Assembly (NCBI RefSeq): GCF_905147045.1
Contig: NC_065894.1
Coordinates: 7,973,501 to 8,037,500, forward strand
DNA length: 64,000 nt
Direction: 5' to 3'
Origin: Nymphalis io
Lineage: Eukaryota > Arthropoda > Insecta > Lepidoptera > Nymphalidae
Under the pieces are notes generated by a model. It saw nothing but the letters and a program-made list of their open reading frames with translations. It made no database searches and had not been told where the DNA came from. This document shows, piece after piece, positions 1 to 13,600 of this stretch (position 1 is its first letter; each line of letters begins with the position of its first letter). The position numbers and the translations under genes were made by a program.

Positions 1-1201
1 GAGTTAGTATTCATTTTCATGTAAGATAAAAAATAATTTAATTGTACTTAATATACATACCTAATCTGTTGGAGAATAGTAATTACTAAGTTTCTTGTCA
101 CTTTTCTCTATAGAAACAATAAACATTCCAAACCAGCATATGAAGACAACATAAAATTTCTAAAATGTCGATTCTAAAGTGCTTGGCAGAGTCAATTTAA
201 ATAAAGTAATATTTTGATTTTTAAATTAAGTTATAATCAATTAAAGATAGATATAACAATTTTCTAATTCGTTTTTAAATCGCTCATGTTAATGAAATAA
301 TTAAACTGTTAAAATTGCTCAAAAGTTAGGTATTTTTTATATCAAATTCCGTTTTGATGTTGTAAGTAGGCGGTATTTACTTCATGGAAATCCATTAAGA
401 GTACAAAAGAGTATTGTGCGACTATTTTCAAGCAAGGAATAAATGCAATATTGTTTACAAATAAAACAACAATACATTAGCGTAACGTAAGCGTCACCGC
501 CATATTGTCGCCGGTGATACACGTGTGTTATCCACATTCATCCCTGAAGCACGTAAACTAATCCATTTTAAACTACGACAAATAAACAATATTTTACCAA
601 AATACTTTATTAGCCGACAGCCGAGACAGACCAGTTCCTAAAGTGCGTGGATATGAATCGAAGAGTACTTGTGCAAACTCGGTACAACTTAGTTTCATCT
701 GCTTAATTTATATTTATAATTCATCTTTCAAATATAGAAAAATTTTCTTCTCAAGACCAATGGAGTCATTTGTTCATCAGTAATTTACTGGCTGTTGTTT
801 CTTCATTAAATGTAACATATATATTTTTTAAAATAGATAATTACGTTTTGAAATGTATATATAGTACTAGTATTATGTAAATCATAAAAATCATAATGTT
901 TAAGATTGAAATAACGATGTAGTTCCATGGTTGGTTTATTTATTACAATATCAATGGGCGGTGGTGCTAGACATTGGCGCTGTAAGGAATGAGACCAATA
1001 ATAATCTGAACTGATGATTTGTTCGTTTACTTTTAATAAAACTATAAAAAATAAAATAGCCTTTATTTCCAATCCCAATTTCTAATATACATATTGTTTT
1101 CCTTTCATCGTCAAATTATACAATACTAATAATAGTTCTTTTTTTTAATTAGATTAATGAAGGGTCAATATATATTAGGAAATATTATTAGGAAAAATAC
1201 G
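1..1201. other. intergenic, no gene seen
   Basis: AT-rich sequence with no exon-like reading frame. The only notable block is a GC-richer patch near 481-570, which resembles a second patch at 1905-1995. The 90-codon frame on the minus strand (806-1078) has no recognisable motif and is taken as chance. Confidence 0.6.
481..570. repeat. dispersed repeat, copy 1 (partner at 1905-1995)
   Basis: This block and 1905-1995 share an ordered series of words: a 'ccgcca...tgtcgccg' core, then 'acacgtgtgttatccacattcatcc' here against a related GC-rich word and 'cactcatcc' there, then 'gaagcacgta' against 'gaaggacgta'. Both are clearly GC-richer than their surroundings. They look like two degraded copies of one dispersed element whose class I cannot name. 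Confidence 0.5.
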
Positions 1202-1455
1202 TCAGGTGAGTTTGGACGCCCAATGTTGGGCAAAGGCGTCCTGCATGTCTTTCTATTTTTGTCTGTCGCTCGCTGTCCGCTGCCATGTTATCCCTGCATA
1301 TTTAATTGTATTATCTTCCCAACATGTTATTTGTCTTCCGCGTGATCATTTTCCATCCCTAGGGTACTAGGTCTAGGATGCTTTCGCTCTATCGTCTATC
1401 TGTGGTTCTAGCGATGTGTCCTGCCCATCTCCACTTTAGTCTGCATATGGCTTCT
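1202..1455 (-). mobile_element. decayed RTE-like LINE, reverse-transcriptase C-terminal end
   Basis: Reading the minus strand gives RLKWRWAGHIARTTDRR, then a stop where Trp is expected, and further on KDMQDAFAQHWASKLT followed by a TGA at 1204-1202. The W-AGH-AR and final 'QHWASKL' motifs are typical of the extreme C-terminus of lepidopteran RTE-type endonuclease/reverse-transcriptase proteins. Several TAG codons replace Trp, and frame shifts are needed between the blocks, so this is a dead 5'-truncated relic. The LINE class is fairly clear; the exact family is not determined. Confidence 0.7.
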
Positions 1456-1528
1456 ATTATAAAACTATAGCAATATAAAAAAAATGTAGTTCTTCTAACG
1501 ATGGACACTACATGAAAATGAAAGTTCG

Positions 1529-1577
1529 TAAATGTCTCTACATTTTATTCGAAAAGTATAAAATGTAGAGACATTTA
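1529..1577. repeat. 20-bp perfect hairpin with 9-nt loop
   Basis: The arm 1529-1548 (taaatgtctctacattttat) is exactly complementary to 1558-1577, leaving a 9-base loop. Stems this long and perfect are unusual even in AT-rich DNA. It may be the centre or end of a small MITE, or a transcribed hairpin. The total of 49 bases is short for an animal microRNA precursor. Confidence 0.8.
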
Positions 1578-1904
1578 TTAACTTTGATGACGGATGATGA
1601 TAAATGTGTGTGATAGATAATAAACGATGATATCGATTCCAGGCCAATTTTATCCATCGCTTAATAACACGTGATTAAGCAAGAGATATACACTAACATT
1701 TTAATCCGAAAGTGAGTTTATTTGTTTTTCACACCTTAATTCCACCGACCTCCATAAAATTTTGCATACACGTCGTCTAGGGTAATCTCTGGCACGTGGG
1801 TTAATGAATATAATCTCTCAGACCCTCCATTAGTAAGTTAATCGTATCTTTAGACAATTAATAATTTGTATAATACCTATTTATTGCAACATTTCTTACA
1901 TTTG

Positions 1905-1995
1905 AAAAAACAATGTAGTGTCTCCGCCACACTGTCGCCGACATTGCGCGCGGGTTAGACGCACTCATCCTCGAAGGACGTATCAAATAACACCG
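1905..1995. repeat. dispersed repeat, copy 2 (partner at 481-570)
   Basis: Degraded second copy of the GC-rich block at 481-570, in the same orientation, with conserved 'ccgcca.actgtcgccg' and 'cactcatcctcgaaggacgta' type words in the same order. Confidence 0.5.
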
Positions 1996-3555
1996 ACATT
2001 GATTATATGATAGCGATAGATAAAAACATAATTGACATATTTTTAGTCTATATACATATTTATGTACAACAAACAGCATTTGAATAGCTATTATGTTTTT
2101 TTTTAAATTAAAAGATAAGTAAATTCCTTGAGCTTGAGTCGCAATGTTCATCTCCTTAGAATTACTTGAGTTCGATTCTGTTTTTCACGTATATAAACAG
2201 AACTACTACATATTTTTACTACGAAAACTGATCTAACTTTAACTAGAAGTCAAATGGAAACTTTGAGGTACGGTCATAGAGAACCAATGTAATATTTCCC
2301 AATTTCAGTCAAGTTTAGAATTTATGAACAGTTTATTATCATATTTTACGTCAGAGAGTTGATTAAATTAGAGTACTTTTAACAGCTTAACGTGTGAGAT
2401 ATGAACGTGTAAATTAGTGACGTGTCTTTTAACATATTATAAAATAAATAAAAATGTAAATTGTACTTTGTACATTTATTTCAAATATCGAGTAATTAAC
2501 TAGTAAAGAAAGGTTTCTAAGCCAACTAGCAACTGACTGGCATATGACGGTTCGGAGATTAGATGGCAATCATTTAGGGTGAACATCAGTATGTTATCAG
2601 ATCTGTTATCTAGGTTGAATGATTAAATAAATGTAAGTAGATAAAATTAAAGAACAAAGAAAGTGACGGATCCGAAAATTTTCCAACGATTATAATGATT
2701 ATTATTGAATAACATTATAGGTTATATGTCATATCATTATTGAGTTCATAATAATTATGGTTTCTATGGAAACAAAGACTATTATTCAAAAAATACTAAA
2801 AAATATGAAAATAATAATTGCATAATAATTGCATACTTCTGACCGTTGGTATAGGATTTATCTTGTACACTTGTAAAAGGTTAGCAATAAATAGTATCAG
2901 TATTGTTAAGAGATAAATGATAAAATAGATTAATTTTTATATTATTATGAAAAATGTTTACGTGCCCATCAATAATATCAAGTCATAAACTGTTCTAATG
3001 ACGAATGACCGTATATTAAAACAATATGAAATAATAAACAAAAACAAGCAATGTCCTTAATGATTCAAATTTCGGGTGGCGCTTTTTTTTTGTCATAAGA
3101 AAAAAAATGAACTATATTTTTTTTACTAGCCAATAGCCAATATTATACCAAATATCATATTTTTTAAAGAGTAAAATAGCGTTACAACTAAACATTCATA
3201 GAATAAACGTATTAATTCCGTAATAAAAAGTAGTAGTAAGTATAATGCTATAAACGGTTTACAAATGGTCGTAAGAGCTTTAACAGAGATAACTATCATG
3301 GACCAAGTATTATTAAAGTACAGAATTGAACGGCTTAGTTAATGACCATTCTTTATAAAACCGAGATACCCCTTGAAAATAGCTTATGGACCATTCACGG
3401 GTATAAATCCAGGTAATGTAAATTCATCCTTTTGTCAAATTCACTTATATTTTTAGTATATTTGGGCCGGTGAGAAAATCTGCACCAATCTTCGCGTGTT
3501 GGTTTAAGCATATATTTATTGATAACAAGAATAATTGCAATATTTTTGAATTGTT

Positions 3556-3628
3556 AGTGATACCTTAGACAGCCTACTGGCTGTCTAAGGTATCACTTGA
3601 TATATGAATATACTTATTCATATATCAA
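3556..3628. repeat. two adjoining perfect hairpins, both with TACT loops
   Basis: The first stem pairs 3556-3574 with 3579-3597 (19 bp, no mismatch) around loop TACT (3575-3578). The second pairs 3597-3610 with 3615-3628 (14 bp) around loop TACT (3611-3614). The two share base 3597. Nothing nearby identifies a transposon, so the class is unknown. Confidence 0.9.
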
Positions 3629-3805
3629 ATCAAAATAAAAACTCTACAATTAATCAACTCCAATAACTTTTCTATTTACATATAAAGCAGGAACGAAGGA
3701 ACGTAAGGCGTCTTAAGATCGATATTATAGTAATGAAGTTAGTCAAACATATATTCATACATATATGGCCAGGCATATAATAAGCTTGTTGAATATATAT
3801 ATTTA

Positions 3806-4086
3806 AAGGAAGGCTGGCCGTCAAATGGGCCACCTGATGACCATCAATGGTGATTCACCATATAGACATAAGCGCTGTAAGAATTTTATCCGTTCCTTAA
3901 ACAGTCAATGCGCCACCAACTTTGGGAACTAAGATGTAATGTCCCTTGATGCCTGTTCTTAAATTGGCCACTCAACCTTCAAAACGGAATATACCCAATC
4001 TTAGTATTGCTGTTTTGCGGTTGAATATGTGATACCTAAGTGGGTGGTACCTACCATGACGGGCATGCACAAAGCCCTACTACCAT
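3806..4086 (-). mobile_element. SINE-like repeat (family A), near full length, old
   Basis: Minus-strand copy of the commonest repeat in the window (other copies at 13921, 18366, 42795, 43079, 44464, 44804 and 53453). Diagnostic words in reverse are 'gggccacctgatg', 'caatgcgccaccaac', 'tgctgttttgcggt' and 'gcacaaagccctac'. Its divergence from the 13921 copy shows that it is old. The family is non-coding, about 280-300 bp, and ends in TATAAA plus poly(A). It may correspond to the Metulj SINEs of butterflies, which I could not check. Confidence 0.8.
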
Positions 4087-5783
4087 GTAAAAATAATATA
4101 GATAGGACTATTAACAAACTTTTAAACATATTATACTAATGTATATATTAAACTTTAATATAGAATTATTATAAAAAGTAAATAGGGATTATACTTAATT
4201 GCATTTTCGACGAATTTATTCGGTTTCAATAAATAGATAGTACCTAATAACTATGGCTATATATATTTTAAGAAATGTAATAATGCGTCAACCGCATTTG
4301 GCGACAGAGTTTGATTCGCCATAATAATATGCTGTCTGCACTGAAGGAGCATCTTTTTAGTACGTAATATTTCATCCATCGTAATACAAAACGGAATCTA
4401 ACAAAGAGTCACAGATATGGAGATGGCGATATCAAAAAGATCCGGCATGGAAAGGGTTAATAAGTGTTTGACAATATATATATATGTATGTTTCATGACG
4501 AAGTTTGTTGTCTCACGTGTTTGAAATTCCGAAACCTAAAATAATAGTCAAATTTTATAGCAGAGCCGCACATCCAATGACGTACAAGGTAACGCAATAT
4601 GGATATTTCATTAAATTACATGAATGAAAGTGCATCATTTTTGGATGTTTATTTGAGTTTTAATTTCTACGACATAAAGTTTAAAGTTGCTTGCAATATT
4701 TTGAAATATACAACGTTTGCCTGTACTTGTTTTTAATGTCGCTTTTATGATCAAAATTTGTTTCAATTATTTTCTTTCGTGTTTTATGTTTACGTAGGGG
4801 ATTTTGTTGTTTTATCAAATATATATTTTGCCTTCGACAAGTTTAGAAATACTTAAATGATTTAATTAGATAACGACGGAGGTTACATATATAACTTGAA
4901 TTTGCAAATATCAGTTGCTTGAAGATGCAATGTTTCGCTACCACATATGTATATGTATGTATGTATTTTATTTTTTCTATAGTATTGAGTACATCGGAAA
5001 CTTTTTGTTGGTGTTGCCTTTGTGTTTATTGTAATATATTCATTAATATTCCAACGTCTAACTTTAAGCTTAAAATATAAAACCTACTTTTTTTAAAAAA
5101 GCTAATAAAAAAAACATCGAGAAACTCAGCAAAATGTTGAGTATGAGAGACTTGGAATAGTTTACTCTAGAAGAACTTTAATAAAATTGATAAAAATAAC
5201 ATTTAACAAAATAAATATAACGCGGTAGGCGTATGGGAAAAAAAAAATATTACTATGTTGCTTTTCACATTTATTAATATTTATGATCAAAATAAAAGAA
5301 TAATGAAATATAATTAAGTATATTTTTTATACAAATATATAGTTTTATAATCTAGATATTGTAACAAGTATGTTATAAAGTAACATCTATTTATACAAAA
5401 GCGTAAATTTTTTCGTCTAAAGAGAAGTGACGTTAGATCGATGAAGGTCAATGACCTAACGCAAGTTCTATATCGCGGAAAAATACGGAGGCGATATTAG
5501 GACAAATCGCTTAGCATTATTTTCACGTTATCTATGTATTAAGATAAACGAGGAAAGTATTTGTCATTTACATTTATTATTTAAAAAAAAGGACCCATAC
5601 GGTAAGCAGAATGAGAATTTTCATTAAAACGAATGTATTCAATATTGAAGGTACTGGCAGTATAAGCCAATTCATTTTGCGTAGAACTGTAATCTATCCG
5701 CCCGTAATCCGCTTAGATTGGATTCATTCTATATTCGATTTTCAAATCAGATTTCTGATCTCTCTTTCGCATGCAGTATATTA

Positions 5784-5788
<5 letters not shown>

Positions 5789-5846
<58 letters not shown>
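5789..5846. repeat. (AT)29 microsatellite
   Basis: Uninterrupted AT dinucleotide run of 29 units, flanked by 'gtac' on the left and 'acatagtc' on the right. It is likely to be length-polymorphic. Confidence 0.97.
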
Positions 5847-5851
<5 letters not shown>

Positions 5852-6123
5852 GTCATAGTGTTACTACACTTAGTAATAATTTTTTTTATTTGAAATAGGA
5901 TCTTCAAGTCTGTTTTTCAAGTCGCTTTTATCCAAATGTACAGGACGAAAAAAGTTAAAATAAAAAATAAAGTTAAAACTCATATATAGATCGATGATGA
6001 AACGTAGGTATGCATGGTGTAAATAAACGTAATATATCATTGGAAAAAAAATTTCAAGGACATTTATTTTTATTGTGTGACATATCATCATAGTACGAGG
6101 TAATTATAGGTATGTATTTCTTA

Positions 6124-6181
6124 GGTATATATATATACATACATACATATGTATATATACATATATATATATGTATATATC
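6124..6181. repeat. compound TA/CATA microsatellite
   Basis: Alternating (TA)n, (CATA)n and (TATG) blocks form a partly palindromic low-complexity tract. Confidence 0.85.
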
Positions 6182-6872
6182 CCTGTATTTTTAGGAATAA
6201 TATTAAATAAAAATTTTGTTTTTACCCTGAAAAGTAAAAAAAGCGACTTTATTAATCACTATTGTTTATTACTTTATCAGGTTAATATTATATGATAAAG
6301 GCGAGTAGTCAGCAGTTTATCAATTTACCAATAAAAACAATTACTGCATCTACCACATCGGCGCTTTCTTTTATTTTGTTCATATTAAAAAGATAAAAAA
6401 TACTGTTTATATATGAGTTTCATATCCTGCAATATTGTCCAATAAATCAATAAACAAATAATTTATCCAGCAATTGGCAAATAACAGTATAATAATAAGC
6501 TTTAATCTTAAAATTGTCATAATCATTCGCTCGCCCATTTATTTGGGCTCGGTACAAGATTATCTCTAGTTGTGTCAGTTAGTCTATCAACCATTTCGGT
6601 CCATCAATCCATTAATGTTTTCGATCTTCCTCATTCATACCTCTACTTGTAATATTAAAAGTTTATATGTTATCCCAATGAAATAATGTACAAATTAAGT
6701 AATTTGTATAAATATTATATAACTACAATATTAAATATATATAATATTTCATATTAAGTAACTCTTTCTGTTACGCTCTTTAGAAAAAGAAAGCTTGAAC
6801 TCATAACTCTTTTTAAAAGGAAGAACATAAGCTTTTTTTTATACTTTACACCTGCCCCCATTCCCATTTTTT

Positions 6873-7032
6873 ATTTGTGTTTATAATTCATGTCGTGCTC
6901 GGTGGTGAAAAAAAACACGTGAACACTTTCATGTACCTGGTGAGATTCTGCTACATGTACCACCAACTCACATTGGGTCAGTGGAATAAGCCTTGTCCTC
7001 AAAGGGAAAGGTCATAGCCCAACAGTGGTGCA
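6873..7032 (+). mobile_element. tRNA-headed SINE (family B), 5'-truncated
   Basis: Carries the family-B body in order: 'tttataattcatgtcgtgctcgg', then 'gattctgctacatgta', 'ccaccaactcacattggg' and 'tggaataagcc...aaagg'. It ends at the conserved 'tagcccaacagtgg' word. The tRNA-like head with A and B boxes is missing. Other copies lie at 13739, 21038, 41096, 45338, 56788 and 59996. Confidence 0.75.
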
Positions 7033-10000
7033 TTTACTTTGCAAATAAGTCAAAAAATTGCAGATAAATTTGATACATGAATTAATAAAGGCTGCATCGT
7101 AATATCTATGATCATGAAAAAATGTCACCCACTGCCACGTTATTGCATTGCGATTTATATCCCTCATGAATCATTCACACGTTGTTGTACGGAAAATATG
7201 AGAACCGAACAGAGATAATAATATGGTGATTACTTGTGTAGGCTATATTTAGCTTCAGGACAGATTACCATATACTTTTATGATCGCTTGTCACGTTTGT
7301 GAACATGTGGATTCTGAATTTAATTTATATACTTCATGTAGGTCCTTATCATTTATACTACAGTCGGAACCTAATGAAAATATGTCATGACCAAATATTG
7401 CAAATATGTATAAAAAGGGATAAATTTTCCATGCTCGATACATCATAGCGAACAGTAACATTTTACTTTGTTTTAATCTACGGTTAAAAGTGTCGTGCGA
7501 TAGTGCAACCGACTATTGGCAAATTTCTCAAAAGTTGGTTCGTATAAAAGTACCTACTCGCTTTTCATATACGTTTTTAAGGCAAAACTTAATTATTCTA
7601 GTTTTTTTTGTTAACTTCCAATTTTAATTCCGTGAAACCTTTTTGACTATCACTATACAGTAAAGCGTTTTGTTAACAAATGAATAAAAGTTAATACTGA
7701 TTGTATCACCTAATATAAAACTGAAAATTGCTTCAATTTTAATAGAAATTGTTATAAAAAATAACAACTTAACACTATAATGATATCATCAGTGGGCGGG
7801 TCATCCCGACCCGGCTGCTAATTTTCGCTTGATTGTTTTTGTAGAACTTACATTGAATTGTCACTCCGTAGTAATGAAAAGATGACAAATGAAAATAGCT
7901 CTGTTGAATAGCACTGATTGTTATTCTAGATCTTTTGTAGATCATAACAATCGTTTCTGTATTGTTATGTAAACTCAACAACTTCGTCGATATATCGCAA
8001 TCGATAATTTGAAACGCATTCCATAATAAATTCTACCTACAATCCCATTTTCAAACACTTGTTATGATAAGATTCTTTGAACTGAACACGTGACATTTAA
8101 AATAATAAAGTATAATGCAAATAAAAATAGTTGTTTTTTTTTAACGTTTAAAATATTGTATTGTCTGCTTTCCTTCTTTTAAGATAACTAGCTAGCTTGC
8201 TGCAGCCTCTTCCTTTGTACTTCATTTCTATTGTCTTCGAGAACAACTAGCTTATTTACTAATCACAACCTTTTATTACATCCACCATTATCTTTCTTTG
8301 TCACTCATACTATTGACATTGTGCTATCCTTACATTTCGTAGTTAAAATATACCTTTCTTATTCATCCTTGCTTTTAAATATTTTCTAAAGATTCTCTTT
8401 GTTAACTTGAAACATAAATAAGGTTTCTTTACAAAACCTTTGAATAACATTTTTTTGCCTTATTTAAGCTAAAAACAAACAGATCGGAAAGTCGGCGTCA
8501 GTCTCTTTACTTTATTAGACTTAAAAAAAATTACCAGCAATATGTAAAAGCCGGTATTATCTTGAATGATTTATTATCTGTTAGTTAACCTTCTTATCAA
8601 TATTTATTTTATTATTCTTTAGATACCGAACCAACCAATATTCTCGAACGTTCCGGTTTTTAATAAAGTTATCGCATCAGATAATATTAATGCATGATTA
8701 ACCTAATTACTCACAAATGTCTAAGGATTTTATTTTACCTTGATAAATTTTTTTTTAAAAAGGATATAATTTTATGATGATGAATATTATGATTAATTGC
8801 TAAAATTGTTCAATATGGAAATCATTGCATGTCGTTAACTTCTTTTGTTTTTTATAAATAATTAAGTAATAATTTAAATAATCTTTTTAAATTCCTTCTA
8901 GGTGTTAATTGCTGTGAAATATACTTGGTAACTAATAAGCATCATTTCGTACAGCGGTTTATAGTATTTTGTATAATGTCTTCATGACTGGCCACAGCGT
9001 TAATCTTTAACGAAGACCATTGATGTTGGATAGTCGCCTGCTAATGTTGCAACAAAGTTTATAGGTTGGTATTTCAAATGAAAAGTTGGTACCTACTCAT
9101 ACAAAAACGAATGGAAATCGTTGCTGACCTTTTTTTCCGCTTGTGTTTACGACTGCAAAAATGTTGAGCAATATACTAAAATTATTCTTTTCTATGAGAA
9201 TATTAATAAAACGCATTCATGTATGATTTCAGAAAGTTGGTATTTTCGCGTATTTAGTTGATATTAAGACCCTAACAGTTAGTACACAACTTGTGGGAAC
9301 TTACGTATAATATTTTACATCAGTGACGGCGACTAGCCAACTACGTAGCGAGTAGTTAAGATAATATTATACTGCACAACTGTTTTCTCTATAGCTTTGG
9401 CATTATTTATTCTCTTTCTCTCATAATTCGATGGGACGGTGACAAAACAATGAAAGCAATTCATATCGAGCTTTCCTGTAAGTAAACAATTGGTTTGTGT
9501 TTCGATCAATAGACCTTTAGACCTTGAATAACTTTATGAACAGTTACTTTTATTTCAACCCACATAATAAAATTCATAATTTCTTATAACATCTATTGTT
9601 TTATGTTTACAATATAATTTAATTGTTTTATTTAAACACCTACAACTGTTATTATGATAAAATAACATAGATTAAATTAAATGAATAAGAATGATTTAAA
9701 AAAATATATATCTTTGTCATGATGATGATTAAACATTAAACAATTTTAGTATAAGTATTCCATATAAAAAACAAAATTAAAAATGGTACATTATTATATA
9801 ATATACATAAAAACTGTCATATACGTACGTCGAATAGAATTCATTTAAAAAAATTCAATCTTCTAAAATGCAATTTAATAAAGTAGTGCCTTAATTCCAA
9901 ACATTTATTCCAATAAAATGGTAAATATTTAATAAACGAAATCTACCATCATTGGACAGCTGCCAGTTGTTTGGGGTGGAACCATTGTCCTTGTAATGTC

Positions 10001-10521
10001 AAGGCTGGCTTTATTTAGGCCACACAGTCAAGGACATGCGTATTTCTACTATTTTCAACAAGCCAAACATTTTAATAATGCTATGTAGGGTTATTAATAA
10101 TATACTCATAATATGAAGACGAACGTTCCTGTGTGTGGTAGATATTTGTTTAAAATACGTTCATACGAAATCTTAGTGTTGGCCATTAATTGGTAAAATT
10201 TGCTGAGAGCTTATATACCAATAATTTAGAACGCGTTAATATTAAACATTAATTATGTTTGTGTGTGAAAATAAACACTGGAAAGTTGCCAAGATTTTAT
10301 TGCTAAATACTCTTCTGTAAATCTCATCAATTTAAATTTATCCTGCTAGTTAAAAATATAACAGTTAATCAGAGTCGTACATTGTGTTGGTATTTTAAAT
10401 TCAAGAAGAGCAATTGATTAAATGAACGTAGACAAAAGTTTTACGTCATGTCAGACGTAACGATAGGGTTGCAAATGCTGTATTTCTTTTAAGAAAGATA
10501 TGAAGTATTTTTTATATTTGT
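7033..10521. other. intergenic, no gene seen
   Basis: AT-rich sequence with no extended reading frame, no paired splice signals around coding-like sequence, and no repeat family that I recognise. Confidence 0.55.
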
Positions 10522-10650
10522 AAGGCAGACGGCAAAATAGGCCAGTTGATAGTAAGCGATGACAGTGTTTGTAGTTATTTGAACTATTATCTCACACCTA
10601 CAATGCGCCCTCAATCACGGCTTCTAAGATGCATATCCCTTATACTGAAC
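10522..10650 (-). mobile_element. very decayed SINE family A fragment
   Basis: Faint but ordered similarity to the minus orientation of family A: 'aaggcagacggcaaaataggcca', 'gatagtaagcgatga', 'acaatgcgccctcaatcacggcttctaaga'. Only the polyA-proximal half can be followed. The 62-codon frame over it is not a gene. Confidence 0.4.
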
Positions 10651-13600
10651 TATCCGTTATACTTCCTAATTCACCATTCAAATCGGGACTCAATAAAAAA
10701 GTATTGCTGTCATACATGTATTAAAATAACATGAAATTCCCGCTTGCCGCGTCAATAGTCTAAATTTAAAGCGGATGAAACTGCGAAGCGCTGCTACTTA
10801 TATAATAAACACACACACAAACATACACACACAAACAAGTGAACACAAACACAAACAATACATACGAATTCTTGCATTAATATTAAGCAAGAATGTTTTT
10901 ATTTTTTTACTGTAAATATTAATACTTATACTATGTCTAAAGACATATTATATACTTTTATTTTATCTGAAGTTTCGTACTATACAATTGTAATTCTATG
11001 TGGCCTTACTTCAGTAATGACTAATAAACTGTACAACCATTTTTGTAACGCTGTTGATTACAAGTAAAAATAAATAAATCAATAAATAAATAATATTTTG
11101 TACTAAAATCATCTCCAAAACACGATGTATCTTCTGGTATAATCTGTATTTTCATCTGATAGACACTTCCAATAGCCCTTATTCCGTATATACTCGTCAT
11201 ATTATGTTCAACTTACCCGAATTTTTGCAATATGGTTATTTGCATATTTTATTTTAATAAAAGTACAAAATATGGGTTCTTACCCTAATATGGTATCTTA
11301 TCCCTTTCTATGTCCTGTAAAAGTCGCAGTAAAACCATTTGTTGAAACATACCTATGTTAAATTGACTTAAATAATTACTATAAAAACTTATCTAACAAA
11401 ATTGTCATAGAATATTTATTTAAGACAAATGAAATCCGAAATTATTCGACTGTAAACCTATTTTAATAAGACAGCGTCTTGCCACTTTTTCATTCTATCT
11501 AGGTTCCCAATTATAAGATTTTCGGGTTTGCCAATAAAAATAGACCAGTCACATGCGTGTTAACGTGAACTTTCGCGTGCCAATAAAACACATTGAACGC
11601 TTTGGCATCTACAGCAAAATGAAATGTTAAAACAATAAAAATTGCTCAAAAAAATGAAATTTGTCCGAACCAAATTTTGGAATAGTTTTACAATTTCAGA
11701 CAAATAACACGCAAGGAAAAATGACCCTTTATATAAACTTCAATAAGGTAAAAATCGCGTTGTTTTGAATGTTTCTTTTATTTTTACAAATCATCTACGT
11801 AATGCTGGCACTGACATGGAGAGCAATGTTAAAACCGCCCAAAGAATTCGCTAGTGCTAATTTTGTCTTTTCAATTACGACGTTAGTTAAAAAGATTTTG
11901 CCTGTTTTAATATTTAATATTTTGGTTAATGTTTTAAAATCGAATATTAATCTTTGAATGAAAAGCGTATGCAATGTAAACAATGCCTGAAACAATAGAG
12001 AAATATTGTTTCCGGTATTGTTTTATTGCATTTGTAATGTTAGAAATATAAACTCACTCCTGACTTTCTTGCCAGCTCTCCTTGATAAAATATACATTGA
12101 ACCATTGACACCTTAAGTTCAATTCAATCCTGTAACATTAGAATTCAAAAGTACTTTTAAAAGCATACTTAAAACAAGAATATTTTGATTGCAAATGAGG
12201 TAGTTGACAAGCAGATAACAATTTCTTGTTTAAACTTTTCAAAAATTTATCTTTTATTTGTAACTTAATAATACGTGTCAATATTAATTTAAGAACTGAT
12301 GTAAATAGAAGACGATATTAATTAATTTAATATAAAAAACAACGTGTTAAATGAATATGAATACAATCTGTTGTATTTTGCTGCCAACCATCTTTGAATA
12401 CGATAGTAAGTATCTGCATTGGCGCCAACTAATGTCATTCGGCAAATAATTGCGTTGTATTATAATAAAACAAATAAACAAATATATTTCCTTTTATTAA
12501 TCTTTTTCATTAATTATTATTCTTAGATTAGCTTTATAGTAACTTAACTATAATAGTATGGTTTGGTTATCTATCGTAATACATATAAATGGATGTTGTA
12601 TAATCTGTTTTATCCGATCATTATTTTCAAGTATAAGTATTTTTTCATAGAAATTGGTTTTTCTTCTATCCCTATATTCTTTTTTGGATCTCGCGGCTAG
12701 ATGGCGCTGCAGCATATGATCTTCTATATTGCTTAGTTGAACCGATCGCCACCACAATTGGTAATCGAGAGGCAGAAAAACGTCGGTCTCGATTAGCTGG
12801 TATGGCATAAAAAAGAAAAATTCATTTAAGAATAAAAATGGTTCAAACAAAGGTTTTTAATTAAAAAGTTATATTATTAACAATTGGAAACTTAAACGAA
12901 AGTGCAATGATAATTACCTTGAAACTTATTTATTATTGAAAACAAATACACACGCATACGTAATGAGATATTCTATTATGTAAAAAAAAACTACTATTCT
13001 AGAGAAATCATCAATAAAAATAGTAGTATTATATTTCTAACATAATATTTAACCGAAAGTAATTAATATTTCGTAATACTTATTACAAACAGGCGTAAAT
13101 AGAATATTATGTGTATTTTTTTTAAATATCGAATGTATACAATTTTTTTATTTATTTTTTTATTTCAAAGTGGGAAAGTTGCTTATTACATATTAGGTTG
13201 TTATTATAGTCATCTAACTTTTTATACGCAATTAGGCTTAACGGTTTATTTTGCAGTACAACAGTGCAAATACAAATTGACCACATGATGAGAAGTATTC
13301 ACGTTGGTCAGACAACATTATCATAAGAAACATAAGCTATTAAAACATGGCCAGTCCTCTGCCAAATAATTTAAGACAAGTGTATAATTACTAATAACAT
13401 TATATTATACATTTTGACACGAGTTATATATGTTGTACATTTTATATGGTACACGTGAATCTAGTAAACGTATATAGTGTACCTTAATTTTTTTTATATA
13501 TATTGCAATGTTATTTATATTTTTTACTACGATATTTAAATTCAATTATCGCAGTATATATTGTAGTAACAGCCTGTAAATGTTCCTCTGAGGGGGCAAA

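Larger units (their letters stand above)
1456..3805. other. intergenic with inverted repeats, no gene seen
   Basis: AT-rich DNA with no convincing exon. It holds the hairpins listed separately at 1529-1577 and 3556-3628, and the second copy of the GC-rich dispersed repeat at 1905-1995. The 97-codon minus-strand frame at 1858-2151 overlaps that repeat and carries no known domain. Confidence 0.6.
4087..6872. other. intergenic, microsatellites only
   Basis: AT-rich DNA without a recognisable gene. It contains the long (AT)n tract at 5789-5846 and a complex TA/CA/TG tract at 6124-6181. The 95-codon plus-strand frame and 64-codon minus-strand frame here are translations of the (AT)n tract. Confidence 0.6.

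Noticed and set aside
5611..5907. 95- and 64-codon frames on both strands rich in Tyr-Ile
   Set aside because: They translate the (AT)n microsatellite; the length arises because alternating AT contains no stop codon.
12548..12850. 100-codon minus-strand frame with a GC-balanced middle
   Set aside because: No recognised motif, no convincing splice signals, and its ends are low-complexity AT-rich sequence.
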